NCBI GenBank assembly: GCA_000802095.1
Contig: JUEB01000026.1
Span: 434,001 to 498,000, forward strand
Direction of reading: 5' to 3'
DNA from: Peptococcaceae bacterium BICA1-7
Lineage (GTDB): Bacteria > Bacillota > Desulfotomaculia > Desulfotomaculales > Desulfocucumaceae
DNA length: 64,000 nt
In this document: positions 7,888-16,228 of the stretch, piece by piece
Position numbering within the stretch: the stretch's first letter is position 1
Layout of the letters: the number at the start of each line of letters is the position of its first letter
Position numbers and translations under genes: made by a program
Notes under the pieces: model-generated
Told to the model about the DNA's origin: nothing
Seen by the model: the letters and a program-made list of their open reading frames with translations, nothing else
Database searches by the model: none

Positions 7888-9937
7888 ATGCTAATTCCTC
7901 TTTGCCTGTGTCTTTTATTATGCCTTTGGCGTCTATAATAAGGGCTACCCTTCCGTCTCCCAGTATGGTGGCCCCGGAGAGCCCGGTCATCTGGCCAAGA
8001 TAGCTGCCCAGTGATTTAATGACTATCTCCTGCTCCCCAACAAGTTTTTCAACCACGACTCCAATCCGCCTGTCTCCAGAGCCAAGCACCACCACATAAA
8101 GCTTTTCTCCGCTTTTTTCAATATCCAGCTGGAACATATTGTCCAAACGAACCAGAGGCAGAACCTGGCCTCTTACCACAATAACCTCACTGTGGCGCAC
8201 AAGCCTTATGTCCGAGTCCTTAATAGACAGTGTTTCCATAACATTGGCCAGCGGGAAGGCGTATACTTGGTCACCCATACCCACCATTAGCGCCCTGACT
8301 ATAACCAGAGTAAGAGGCAGCTTTATATCGAAAATGGTCCCTCGCCCCTGCTCGGAATGGAATTCAAGGGTTCCGTTAATCTGCTCAATCTGGTTCCTGA
8401 CAATGTCCATTCCCACACCCCTGCCGGAAACATCACTTACCTCGGCAGCAGTGGAAAAGCCCGGCATAAATATGAGGTCAAAGGCTTCTCTCTCACCCAT
8501 CCTGTTTAAGGCATCGGGCTTCATTAGCCCCTTCTTCAGGGCTATTTCCTTAATCCTCTCCAGGGCCAGCCCCTTGCCGTCATCCGATAGAGTGATCACA
8601 ATATGGCTTTCTATATAGGCAGCCTTTAAATATACTCTGCCCTTCCTGGGCTTACCCAATTTCTCCCTTTCTTCCGGAGATTCAATGCCGTGGTCTATAG
8701 CGTTCCTGATCAGGTGAATAAGAGGGTCCCCTATTATTTCAATAACGTTTCTGTCCAGCTCGGTTTCCTTTCCTTCTACAATAAAGTCAATCTCCTTGCC
8801 AAGCTTCTGGGCTATGTCCCTGACCATTCTGGGCAGCCGGTTGAATACTGTGGCCACCGGCAGCATCCTGGCCTTCATTATTTCGTCCTGGAGATCGGTG
8901 GTTATCTGGCCCAGGTGGTTTGATATTTCCACAATATCATCGGCCAGCTCCTCTGATCCGTATTTGCTCTCAAAAATATCCACAAATCTATCCAGGCGGG
9001 TGCGGTCTATCACCAGTTCGCTGACAAGGTTCATTAGATTATCCAGCTTTTGCACGTCCACCCGAACAGTTTTTATGGTAGTCTTTTCCGGTCCTGCCTG
9101 CCGCTGCACGCTGTCTTCCCTTTTAACCTCCTCTTTATGCTGTTCAACCTCTTGGGAATCAGCCAACAAGGCGTTTTCTTCAGCGGAATCAATATTTTCA
9201 ATTTCTATGGAGCTTATTTCAGCTATGGACATTAGAAGACTTTTTATGTAATCACTATCTTCCTTGCTGATCAGTATAACCGAGAAGGACTGATCATACT
9301 TGCCCTCCTGCAGCTCCTCGGCAGGGGGATCGCTTTTAATTATTTCTCCTGTCTGCTGAAGGGTTTCAAATACAAGGTAGGCCCTTACATTTTTCATCTG
9401 GCAGGCCGGGTCCACCTGTACATTGATCCAGTATGCCTGGTATCCTCTTACCTCGGCCTCCCGGATCAGATTCATGATTAACTCGTCAAACTTTTCTGGT
9501 CTAATACTGTCATTTATTGGCCCGGAGGGTGCCGGGGCAGACTCCTCGGGGACTTCCCCCCCGCCTGTCTGGCAGGCCCTTATCTTATCAGTAATGTCGT
9601 CGACATGGACCTCCCGGCCCTCCCCAGTAATCTCATCCTTTAGCATTTTAAGTGTGTCCAGTGCCTCAAAAAGAACATCAACCAGGTGGGTGGATACCTC
9701 CATTGTCCCCTGGCGCAGCTTGTCAAAAAGATTTTCAATTTCGTGGGTCAGGCGGGCCATTTTCTCATAGCCCATAACCCCGGAAGATCCTTTTATAGTA
9801 TGGGCGGCACGGAATATTTCCTGAATAACCTCTTTACTTCCCCCGTCTTTCTCAAGAAGAAGCACATTATCATTTATTGACTGTATCTTTTCTTCAAGCT
9901 CCTCCAGGAATACTGTCATTTCAACATCGCTAAACAA
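7877..9937 (-). CDS. cheA: Chemotaxis histidine kinase CheA
   Basis: Kinase of the chemotaxis array, phosphorylating CheY and CheB. Domains in order: P1 phosphotransfer domain with the phospho-His at residue 46 (RAAHTIKGSSG); a P2-like region (about 150-250); P3 dimerisation helices (KLDNLMNLVSELVIDRTRL); the P4 ATPase (HLIRNAIDHGIESPEER, DDGKGL, VSGRGVGMDIV); and the P5 CheW-like domain to the end. At 686 residues it is complete. The linker at about 255-285 is acidic and variable. It lies 33 nt downstream of cheW and overlaps cheB. Confidence 0.97.
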   Translation of the reverse strand: MFSDVEMTVFLEELEEKIQSINDNVLLLEKDGGSKEVIQEIFRAAHTIKGSSGVMGYEKMARLTHEIENLFDKLRQGTMEVSTHLVDVLFEALDTLKMLKDEITGEGREVHVDDITDKIRACQTGGGEVPEESAPAPSGPINDSIRPEKFDELIMNLIREAEVRGYQAYWINVQVDPACQMKNVRAYLVFETLQQTGEIIKSDPPAEELQEGKYDQSFSVILISKEDSDYIKSLLMSIAEISSIEIENIDSAEENALLADSQEVEQHKEEVKREDSVQRQAGPEKTTIKTVRVDVQKLDNLMNLVSELVIDRTRLDRFVDIFESKYGSEELADDIVEISNHLGQITTDLQDEIMKARMLPVATVFNRLPRMVRDIAQKLGKEIDFIVEGKETELDRNVIEIIGDPLIHLIRNAIDHGIESPEEREKLGKPRKGRVYLKAAYIESHIVITLSDDGKGLALERIKEIALKKGLMKPDALNRMGEREAFDLIFMPGFSTAAEVSDVSGRGVGMDIVRNQIEQINGTLEFHSEQGRGTIFDIKLPLTLVIVRALMVGMGDQVYAFPLANVMETLSIKDSDIRLVRHSEVIVVRGQVLPLVRLDNMFQLDIEKSGEKLYVVVLGSGDRRIGVVVEKLVGEQEIVIKSLGSYLGQMTGLSGATILGDGRVALIIDAKGIIKDTGKEELAYAN

Positions 9938-9970
9938 ATCGCCACCACCCCTTAATTACTTATTACTGTA

Positions 9971-10456
9971 TTAACCTTCAAAACCAAGCAATTCTTCTTT
10001 CTCGTCCTCACAAAGCAATTTATTAATATCAAGAAGGGTTATCAATCTGTCCCCCACCAGGGCAATACCTCTGAATGCATCAACGCTTGCTGTTGAAATA
10101 AGTGAAGGCACCGGCTCAATAGCAGTATCCGGCAGTCTAATAACTTCAGATACCGAGTCTACGGTAAAACCCATTGACACCCCCCCGGCCTCCACAATAA
10201 TAATCCTGGTTGTTTCGGATACAGCACCGGAAGGCAGTCCGAACCTTTTGCAGAGATCCATTACCGGAATTACCTTGCCACGTATATTTATAATTCCTTC
10301 AATGAAGATTGGCGACCCGGGAATTCTGGTTACAGACTCGGCCCTTATTATTTCCAGAACTGAGGCAATATTAACTCCGTATGTCTGATTGTGCAGATTA
10401 AATACAACTACCTGCTCCTCGCTCTTACCGGTATCAGAGCTGTACATGCTTTTCAC
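9971..10456 (-). CDS. cheW: Chemotaxis coupling protein CheW
   Basis: Adaptor that links chemoreceptors to CheA. The 161 residues hold one CheW SH3-like fold: VVFNLHNQTYGVNIASVLEIIR, then RIPGSPIFIEGIINIRGKVIPVMDLCKRFGLP and the closing LLDINKLL. Normal length. It lies between motA and cheA, 33 nt before cheA, so coupling protein and kinase are probably cotranscribed. A paralogous scaffold such as CheV is excluded by the absence of a receiver domain. Confidence 0.96.
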   Translation of the reverse strand: MKSMYSSDTGKSEEQVVVFNLHNQTYGVNIASVLEIIRAESVTRIPGSPIFIEGIINIRGKVIPVMDLCKRFGLPSGAVSETTRIIIVEAGGVSMGFTVDSVSEVIRLPDTAIEPVPSLISTASVDAFRGIALVGDRLITLLDINKLLCEDEKEELLGFEG

Positions 10457-10517
10457 ACTCCTTAAGGGGCCTGGCTACTGCCAATAATAGACCTTTACTA
10501 TTAATGCGCGGCTTTTA

Positions 10518-11321
10518 TTAATCCTCTTCTTTTACCTTTTCTGCCTCCCGGATGGAGGGGTTAAGGAAGGCTGAAAGCCTTTCCCTTATAAGTATAGGGT
10601 TGTAACCTGCCTGAAGTGACACGATACCTTCTATCATAAGCAATCTTAAATTTGTTTCCTTTTTGCTCAGGTTGGTTAGCTTGGCGGCCATGGGAAGATA
10701 TAAAACATTGGCGCTGCCAACTCCATACAGGGTGGCCAGAAATGCCACCGCAATGGCCGGCCCCAGTGAATTGGGATCGCTCATGTTCCCCAGAACGTGC
10801 ACCAGACCCATAACTGTGCCTATAATGCCCATGGTGGGAGCGTATCCGCCTGCGGCCTCAAATATTGAACTCCCTACATGGTGTCTTTCTTCAATGGCAT
10901 AGAGCTCCACTTCCATTATACTTCTAACCAGCTCCGGGTCGGTTCCGTCCACCACCAGCTGGACCCCCTTGCGCAGAAACTGGTCGTTTATGTCGTCAAG
11001 CCTGTTTTCCAGGTACAGCAGCCCTTCCCGGCGAGCCTCATCCGCCAGGCTGACAATCAAGTCTATTACCAGGGCAGGCTCCTGCTCTTTTGGAAACAGT
11101 GCTATTTTAAACAGCTTCGGAACACTTTTCAGCTCACTTATACTGAAGCTGACCGTTGTGGCCCCAAAGGTTCCTCCAAACACTATAAGCGCTGCTGACG
11201 GCATCAGGAGAGAACCTGCATGTCCACCCTCCCATAAAAAACCGCCCACCAGCGAAAATAACGATAATAGAAGTCCTAATACCAGCGGTAAATCCATACT
11301 GTTTTTTATCTTCCTTTCCAA
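10518..11321 (-). CDS. motA: Flagellar motor stator protein MotA
   Basis: Inner-membrane stator subunit forming the ion channel with MotB. Four membrane spans are visible: residues 10-30, 35-55, and the pair at about 150-200 (YAPTMGIIGTVMGLVHVLG and AIAVAFLATLYGVGSANVLYLPMA). The cytoplasmic loop between spans 2 and 3 carries the charged residues that contact FliG. The 267-residue length is typical. It precedes cheW and follows motB by 15 bp. Confidence 0.95.
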   Translation of the reverse strand: MERKIKNSMDLPLVLGLLLSLFSLVGGFLWEGGHAGSLLMPSAALIVFGGTFGATTVSFSISELKSVPKLFKIALFPKEQEPALVIDLIVSLADEARREGLLYLENRLDDINDQFLRKGVQLVVDGTDPELVRSIMEVELYAIEERHHVGSSIFEAAGGYAPTMGIIGTVMGLVHVLGNMSDPNSLGPAIAVAFLATLYGVGSANVLYLPMAAKLTNLSKKETNLRLLMIEGIVSLQAGYNPILIRERLSAFLNPSIREAEKVKEED

Positions 11322-11336
11322 TAAAACTTACATTTT

Positions 11337-12092
11337 TTATCTCTCAATAACATTCAGCGATCCAGGCTCGGCTCCGCCGTACTCACTGCGTAAAATGACA
11401 ATATTTACACGCCTGTTGGTCTGTCTGTTGGCCTCCGAATCATTTTTAACCAGCGGTCTATACTCGCCGTATGCTACTGCGGACAGCCTCTGAGGGTGTA
11501 TCTTGAAGTTTTTCAGCAGCTCTTTTAAAACAGTATTGGCTCTGGCCGCCGACAGCTCCCAGTTGGAAGGATACTGGGAGGTGCGTATAGGAAGGTTATC
11601 AGTATGGCCCTCAACTCTCAGATAATTTGGGGCAATTTCCAGAACAGGCCCCACTTTGGTTATAATCTCCCTGGCCCTTGGAGTAAGCTCGGCCGATCCA
11701 AGCATGAACAGCACCTCTTCCTGAAAGGACAGGACAACCCCCCGTTCTTCCATGGTTACCGACACCTTGGCCTGAAGATTTGACTCTTTTACATACTCCT
11801 GCAGTTCTTTCATTATTTTGTCGAGCTGGGAATTATCTCCTGAGCTAACGGCCACTTCTGAAATAGTTCCGGAGATGCCGGGGACAACGGACGGCCCGGG
11901 ACTATCCAGCACCATTCCACCGGCCCCCATGGCCTGGGAAAGCGAGGTGGAGAGGGCCTCGAACTTTTTTACATCAATCTGGCTCAGGGTGTACAGGACT
12001 ATAAAAAAAATCAGCAAAAGGGTTATCATATCTGCGTATGTAAGTAGCCATCGCTCGCTGTTTTCTTTTTTCGCTTTCTGGCGACGCTTCAA
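11337..12092 (-). CDS. motB: Flagellar motor stator protein MotB
   Basis: Peptidoglycan-anchored stator subunit. After a basic N-terminus comes SERWLLTYADMITLLLIFFIVLYTLSQ, the single membrane span with the proton-binding aspartate (YAD). The C-terminal OmpA-like domain has VEGHTDNLPIRTSQYPSNWELSAARA and ends in NRRVNIVI. I choose TTG 12092, 9 nt after AGGGGG, giving the usual short N-terminus; the frame opens at TTG 12167, which would add 25 residues with no family support. The stretch of S/G residues after the span is the plug/linker. Confidence 0.93.
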   Translation of the reverse strand: MKRRQKAKKENSERWLLTYADMITLLLIFFIVLYTLSQIDVKKFEALSTSLSQAMGAGGMVLDSPGPSVVPGISGTISEVAVSSGDNSQLDKIMKELQEYVKESNLQAKVSVTMEERGVVLSFQEEVLFMLGSAELTPRAREIITKVGPVLEIAPNYLRVEGHTDNLPIRTSQYPSNWELSAARANTVLKELLKNFKIHPQRLSAVAYGEYRPLVKNDSEANRQTNRRVNIVILRSEYGGAEPGSLNVIER

Positions 12093-12330
12093 TCTCTGAA
12101 TCCCCCTGCGCTTTTCATCGTTACTTGTCGAAAAACAATACCTGATAATGGATAATTCGCCTTTCAAGGAAAACTTCCTTCTAACAAAATTGCAAAATTC
12201 AGGTATCGTCTCTCTTTTTTTCTGCTATGCGCCATATTTAATCTAAATTATTGGTTATGCGACAAATTTGCTTACTAAAAAATCTAATTCTATAACCATA
12301 TTTTTAAATAATTTTCCTGCCCCTTTACTG

Positions 12331-12360
12331 TTGCACACACACTCTACTTTGTGGTAGAAT
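12331..12360 (+). promoter_or_regulatory. SigA promoter of the tRNA gene
   Basis: TTGCAC (12331-12336), 18-nt spacer, TAGAAT (12355-12360). The tRNA begins 24 nt further on. One mismatch in the -10 box and two in the -35 box relative to TTGACA/TATAAT. Confidence 0.65.
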
Positions 12361-12383
12361 AGTTTTTGCACACGTGAATAAAC

Positions 12384-12458
12384 GGGGGTGTAGCTCAGCG
12401 GGAGAGCGCTTGACTCACATTCAAGAGGCCACTGGTTCGAAACCAGTCATCCCCACCA
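12384..12458 (+). tRNA. tRNA-Val (CAC)
   Basis: A complete cloverleaf can be drawn. The acceptor stem GGGGGTG pairs with CATCCCC (one G-T pair); the D arm is GCTC...GAGC; the anticodon stem CTTGA/TCAAG encloses loop CTCACAT with anticodon CAC; the T arm is ACTGG-TTCGAAA-CCAGT. The discriminator base A and the 3-prime CCA are encoded. It reads the valine codon GUG. It is a single-gene transcript with its own promoter and terminator, facing away from motB. Confidence 0.97.
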
Positions 12459-12462
12459 TCAA

Positions 12463-12495
12463 AGGTAAGGCTTCAGGGAAAGCCTTACCTTTTTG
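12463..12495 (+). terminator. Intrinsic terminator of the tRNA gene
   Basis: AGGTAAGGCTT and AAGCCTTACCT form a perfect 11-bp stem with a 6-nt loop followed by TTTTT. It starts 4 nt after the encoded CCA. Confidence 0.9.
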
Positions 12496-12606
12496 CCATT
12501 TTATTAATAATTCCACTTATATTTTCGTCAAATATTTTTTTATCTTTACTGTTGGTCCTGGTCAGGCATAAAAATCTAATCCCAGGCAATCCCTTTAGCC
12601 GTTAAA

Positions 12607-12645
12607 CAAATAACAGGGCTCACTCAACATGAACCCTGTTATTTG
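12607..12645 (-). terminator. Hairpin terminator of the DUF5317 operon
   Basis: CAAATAACAGGG and CCCTGTTATTTG form a perfect 12-bp stem with a 15-nt loop. On the minus strand it is followed by TTTAAC. It lies 33 nt beyond the stop of the 29-residue ORF and probably ends that transcript. Confidence 0.55.
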
Positions 12646-12678
12646 ATAATATTTACTTTTTACCGGGTCCAGCAGCAC

Positions 12679-12768
12679 TTAACCCCATTTGTGACCTGCA
12701 CCGCTAACCAATACGGCCATTAAGACTACCAGAAGCGAAGCCGGAATCATAGTTGCCCAACGCAGCAT
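12679..12768 (-). CDS. 29-residue single-span membrane protein
   Basis: MLRWATMIPASLLVVLMAVLVSGAGHKWG, in two parts: a hydrophobic helix of about 19 residues and a short polar tail with H and W. An excellent ribosome site, AAAGGAGGG, stands 8 nt before the ATG at 12768. It follows the DUF5317 gene by 38 bp on the same strand and is followed by a hairpin terminator, so it looks like a genuine last gene of that operon. I do not recognise the family. A leader-like or regulatory membrane peptide is possible. Confidence 0.65.
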   Translation of the reverse strand: MLRWATMIPASLLVVLMAVLVSGAGHKWG

Positions 12769-12806
12769 TATTATTTCCCTCCTTTCATGAACCAATATTA
12801 TGGTTA

Positions 12807-13355
12807 TTAATAGTTTTTACGGAACAGCATTATCTGCTGGATTGCTAAAAATGCGCCAACAGCTATAAGCCCGTCGCCTATACTGTACACATTCACTCCA
12901 GGTATATAAAAAATGTCGCATAGGTATTTTAATTTTGTAGTATCAGATATTAGTATCACATTATAAGAGGCCATACCGTTTACCAGCTGATCTATTTTTT
13001 CAGCTGTCAAAATTTTTTCCAGCGCCTCAAGGCTGGACGGCATACTACCTCCATTGGCGGCAATGGCCAGGCTGTTTAGCAGTACACCCGCACCTAGAAG
13101 CCTAAAACCTTTAACGCCGGCGTTTGCCAGCGCAAACAGCACCACCAGTATAATTGAGGCCCAGTATATCAGGCTGGTTTGCATTCCTGGGCCCACATGC
13201 CTGTCCCATATAGAATTGAACACCAGTAACTGCATTGCCAGGGCTATAACTACCAGCCATATCTTCTTAAATTTGAAAGCCCCCAGATTACTCCATTTTC
13301 CTCCCCTGGCCAGGCCCACCAGAACAGCCAGCAGCACTGATACTGTAAGAAACAA
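12807..13355 (-). CDS. DUF5317 membrane protein
   Basis: 182-residue integral membrane protein with about five spans (residues 2-18, 33-48, 60-80, 85-105 and the C-terminal 155-175). The N-terminal motif LARGGKWSNLGAFKFKKIW and the internal LNSLAIAANGGSMPSSLEAL are what I associate with DUF5317, a family of unknown function common in Clostridia. The start is TTG 13355, 7 nt after GGGGGT. It lies 18 nt downstream of the HD-GYP gene and upstream of the 29-residue ORF, so the three are likely cotranscribed. Confidence 0.8.
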   Translation of the reverse strand: MFLTVSVLLAVLVGLARGGKWSNLGAFKFKKIWLVVIALAMQLLVFNSIWDRHVGPGMQTSLIYWASIILVVLFALANAGVKGFRLLGAGVLLNSLAIAANGGSMPSSLEALEKILTAEKIDQLVNGMASYNVILISDTTKLKYLCDIFYIPGVNVYSIGDGLIAVGAFLAIQQIMLFRKNY

Positions 13356-13373
13356 ATAACTGACCCCCTGCTT

Positions 13374-14591
13374 TTATTCCTTTTTTAGTACTTTTATAAA
13401 AGCATCCACCACTTTGGGATCAAATTGAGACCCGGAATTTCTTTTGATCTCCCCTATGGCCTCGTTGCTGGACATCGCCTTTCTGTAAGGCCTGTCCGAG
13501 GTCATGGCATCATAAGCGTCGGCCACCGCCATAATTCTGGCGCCAATATGTATCTCGCTGTTTTTAAGCCCCTGAGGATAACCCTGACCGTCATACCTCT
13601 CGTGGTGGGCTCTCACTATCAAAGCCCCTGTCTTGTACATTTTCAGAGTATTTAGAATTTTATAGGCGGCATCCGGATGAGTCTTCATAACTTCCATCTG
13701 GTCATCACTCAGAGGCCCTTTTTTCCTTAAAATGTCATCACTTATAGAAATTTTCCCAAGGTCATGCACCATTCCCGCTAATTCAATAAGTTCCTTTTCC
13801 TCATCTGCCAGTCCCATCTCAACCGCTATAGCGTTGGAATACCGGGCAACTCTTTTTGAGTGCTCAGCAGTGTACTGGTCCTTGCGGTCTACAATATCAG
13901 CAAGTATTTCCAATGTTTTTCTGGTCTCATTTTTAAGCGATATATAATGCCTAAAACTTGTATCTGCCAGTGCCAGAGGAGGTATTATAAGTATCATTGT
14001 CAGTGGCTGCTCTTTATACAAAAGCACCATAAGCATACTCATCGGCGCCAGAGCCGTGTAATAAAGAACAGTCATTCTTATATCTCTTTTTATTAAAGAT
14101 AATATACTTTTTCTTTGTGTCAAAGCAATTATCATTTCAACCAGCATGTTATTTATCAGAATATATGTTGCTGACGCACAAATAAATGCAATCAAATCTT
14201 CCGGCAGGTTAATAAAGGAGCTTGACTGCTTAAGATGGGAAAAAACAGTGCCTGTTAAATATAGAGTTATTGAGAACTGACTGACATTAAAACATAATTT
14301 AATCAGGCCCTTTTTACCATACAGGTCGGTAACCGCGGTCACCGCAGCAGCCACAACAATAGCCACCCATTGTCCGTATATTACAGACAATGCCAGATGT
14401 ATGGCAAAGGACAGAGTGGACTGAAGATCTTCACTGATCTGAATCGGTCTTATTTCAAAAGGCGTGGCAATAATAACCCAAAGGACAACAATGTATACTA
14501 TATTGCCTTGTATTTCACCAATAGCAGTAAAACATAATATTAGTCCCACAATATTTACTATTAATAAATACAATTTAGCTTGCCATGTCAA
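13374..14591 (-). CDS. Membrane HD-GYP domain phosphohydrolase
   Basis: Probable cyclic-di-GMP phosphodiesterase or related HD hydrolase. The N-terminal 190 residues contain six or so membrane spans (a sensor module seen in other Firmicute HD-GYP proteins). The C-terminal 200 residues are HD-GYP: EHSKRVARYS, MVHDLGKISI (HD pair), MKTHPDAAYKIL, HHERYDGQGYPQG and DAYDAMTSDRPYRKAM. In this family HHExxDGxGYP is the GYP signature, intact here. A link to motility through c-di-GMP is inferred from neighbourhood only. 405 residues, complete. Confidence 0.9.
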   Translation of the reverse strand: MTWQAKLYLLIVNIVGLILCFTAIGEIQGNIVYIVVLWVIIATPFEIRPIQISEDLQSTLSFAIHLALSVIYGQWVAIVVAAAVTAVTDLYGKKGLIKLCFNVSQFSITLYLTGTVFSHLKQSSSFINLPEDLIAFICASATYILINNMLVEMIIALTQRKSILSLIKRDIRMTVLYYTALAPMSMLMVLLYKEQPLTMILIIPPLALADTSFRHYISLKNETRKTLEILADIVDRKDQYTAEHSKRVARYSNAIAVEMGLADEEKELIELAGMVHDLGKISISDDILRKKGPLSDDQMEVMKTHPDAAYKILNTLKMYKTGALIVRAHHERYDGQGYPQGLKNSEIHIGARIMAVADAYDAMTSDRPYRKAMSSNEAIGEIKRNSGSQFDPKVVDAFIKVLKKE

Positions 14592-14998
14592 ATTACTTAC
14601 ACACCTTTATAAGATATTAACACTGCAGCTCTATCCAGGCAAGAACCATATTAACATTTATTTCTTTGTATTGCGATATTATTTGTCTCAAAGTATTATT
14701 ATGTTTTCTCCACAAGTTCACAAACTCCTTTTAAAATGATATTAAATAAATCACTCTTATTTAGTACAAGTTATATACTACAATTGACATTTTATTTTTA
14801 TTAAAATCGAATTTTCAGTTGTTTTGTCGATTATTGTTACATATTACACCTTGCCTCTCCGAATATCTGCTCTATTATCAATTAGTCTTCATAAAATTCA
14901 TCTAAATAATTTTTGATTTATGACGATAAGAAATACAAATACTTATTTCTGATTGTGTTTTCCTAAGCTTTGCAGTATGCAGGAGGGAGGTGAAACTA
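14592..14998. other. AT-rich divergent promoter region
   Basis: About 400 bp between the divergent HD-GYP and EF-hand genes, very AT-rich. I see no ORF with a ribosome site. A possible SigD-like promoter (TCGA 14807-14810, 15-nt spacer, GTCGATTA 14826-14833) points toward the EF-hand gene, but its -35 box is poor and it is 165 nt from the start codon. Confidence 0.4.
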
Positions 14999-16072
14999 TT
15001 GAAAATTGCAAGCTCAGCCATCAGCATGAAGAGCAGTCATACTTCTTTGGCGGTATACCGCCGGGAAGAGTCTCTTCAGTTCTGGTCCGGGGCAAATACT
15101 CCCGGCAGCCAGGCGTCCCTCCCAGGCAAGCAGGGGGATGACGTCACCCTGGAGCTTTCGGAACAGGCCCGGGAGCTCATCAGGCAGAATAAGCAGATAA
15201 AACAGGCCTCCGTGGATGATGGAGACATATTTGAAATCAGCGACAAGGACAGGCTAAAGATAGACTTAATCGAGCAAATGCTGGAGTCCCTCACCGGCAA
15301 AAAGATAAAGATAAGGATATTTGATAAGCTTAAGTTTAAAAGCGCCAATTTAGATTTAAATGTTGCCTGGCCGGAAGGGGCTCCGGCAAGATCAACAGGA
15401 CAGGGCTGGGGACTCCGGTACCAATTTCATGAGTCTTATTACGAGCAGGAGAAAGTGTCATTTTCCTCCCAGGGTGTAATCAAAACAGCCGATGGAAGAG
15501 AAATAGACTTTTCAGTCCAGCTGAACATCAGCAGGGAATTTATGTCCCGGACCGATATAAGCATAATGGCAGGGGATGCTGTAGCCATCGATCCCCTGGT
15601 AATTAATTTTGACGGAGACATTCCCGGGCTGACCGGTTCCAGGTTCAGTTTCGATCTTGACTGCGATGGAAGCTCAGACCAGATATCCTTTGCCCGCCCC
15701 GGAAGCGGTTTTCTTTCTCTGGACAAAAATGGGGACGGTGCGATTAATGACGGGAGCGAGCTTTTCGGCCCAGGCACCGGCAACGGCTTTGCCGAGCTGG
15801 CCCGGTATGATGAGGACGGAAACGGCTGGATTGATGAGAATGACGCGGTTTTTGACAGTCTGAGAATCTGGACAAAGGATGAAGAGGGAAAAGATGTGCT
15901 GTTCTCCCTTGGGCAAAAGGGCATAGGGGCTATATACCTTGGTAATGTTAACACTCCATTCTCCATAAAGGATGGCTCAAACAGCACCCATGGCCAGTTG
16001 GCCAGAACTGGAGTTTTTTTAAAGGAAAACGGAGATGTGGGAACAATTCAGCAGATTGACCTGGTTATTTGA
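14999..16072 (+). CDS. EF-hand-type calcium-binding conserved protein
   Basis: 357-residue protein without a cleavable signal. The N-terminus (MKIASSAISMKSSHTSL) is conserved in a group of hypothetical proteins often found in Clostridia and Proteobacteria. Residues about 210-310 hold several aspartate-rich loops of EF-hand/dockerin type: FDLDCDGSSDQI, SLDKNGDGAINDGSELFG and RYDEDGNGWIDENDAVF. The central part is beta-rich. TTG 14999, 5 nt after GGAGGTGA, is the preferred start; GTG 14990 overlaps the ribosome site. Function unknown; the loops predict calcium binding. It ends in a perfect terminator. Confidence 0.75.
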   Translation: MKIASSAISMKSSHTSLAVYRREESLQFWSGANTPGSQASLPGKQGDDVTLELSEQARELIRQNKQIKQASVDDGDIFEISDKDRLKIDLIEQMLESLTGKKIKIRIFDKLKFKSANLDLNVAWPEGAPARSTGQGWGLRYQFHESYYEQEKVSFSSQGVIKTADGREIDFSVQLNISREFMSRTDISIMAGDAVAIDPLVINFDGDIPGLTGSRFSFDLDCDGSSDQISFARPGSGFLSLDKNGDGAINDGSELFGPGTGNGFAELARYDEDGNGWIDENDAVFDSLRIWTKDEEGKDVLFSLGQKGIGAIYLGNVNTPFSIKDGSNSTHGQLARTGVFLKENGDVGTIQQIDLVI

Positions 16073-16097
16073 AAAAAGCCCCTGCAGGGGCTTTTTT
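16072..16097. terminator. Bidirectional intrinsic terminator
   Basis: AAAAAAGCCCCTG and CAGGGGCTTTTTT form a perfect 13-bp palindrome. The T-run works in both directions: for the plus-strand EF-hand gene and for minus-strand transcripts. Confidence 0.9.
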
Positions 16098-16100
16098 CAT

Positions 16101-16210
16101 AGCCGTCAGCTATCAGCTATCAGTGAATTATTGGGGCATTTCTTTTGAGCAGCTGCTTAGGGCAATCAGGAGTTTTTTACTGACTGCTGATTACTGATTG
16201 CTGACGGCTC
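16101..16210. repeat. Heptamer repeat family C, copy 1
   Basis: AGCCGTC-AGCTATC-AGCTATC on the left is mirrored by GCTGATT-ACTGATT-GCTGACG-GCT on the right, with 7-bp periodicity in both arms and a 60-bp centre. It is followed by CCGC/GCGG hairpin plus TTTT at 16211-16230, which touches the DUF2334 stop codon. The same unit set recurs at 36592. Confidence 0.75.
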
Positions 16211-16228
16211 ACCGCCCGCAGTGCGGTT

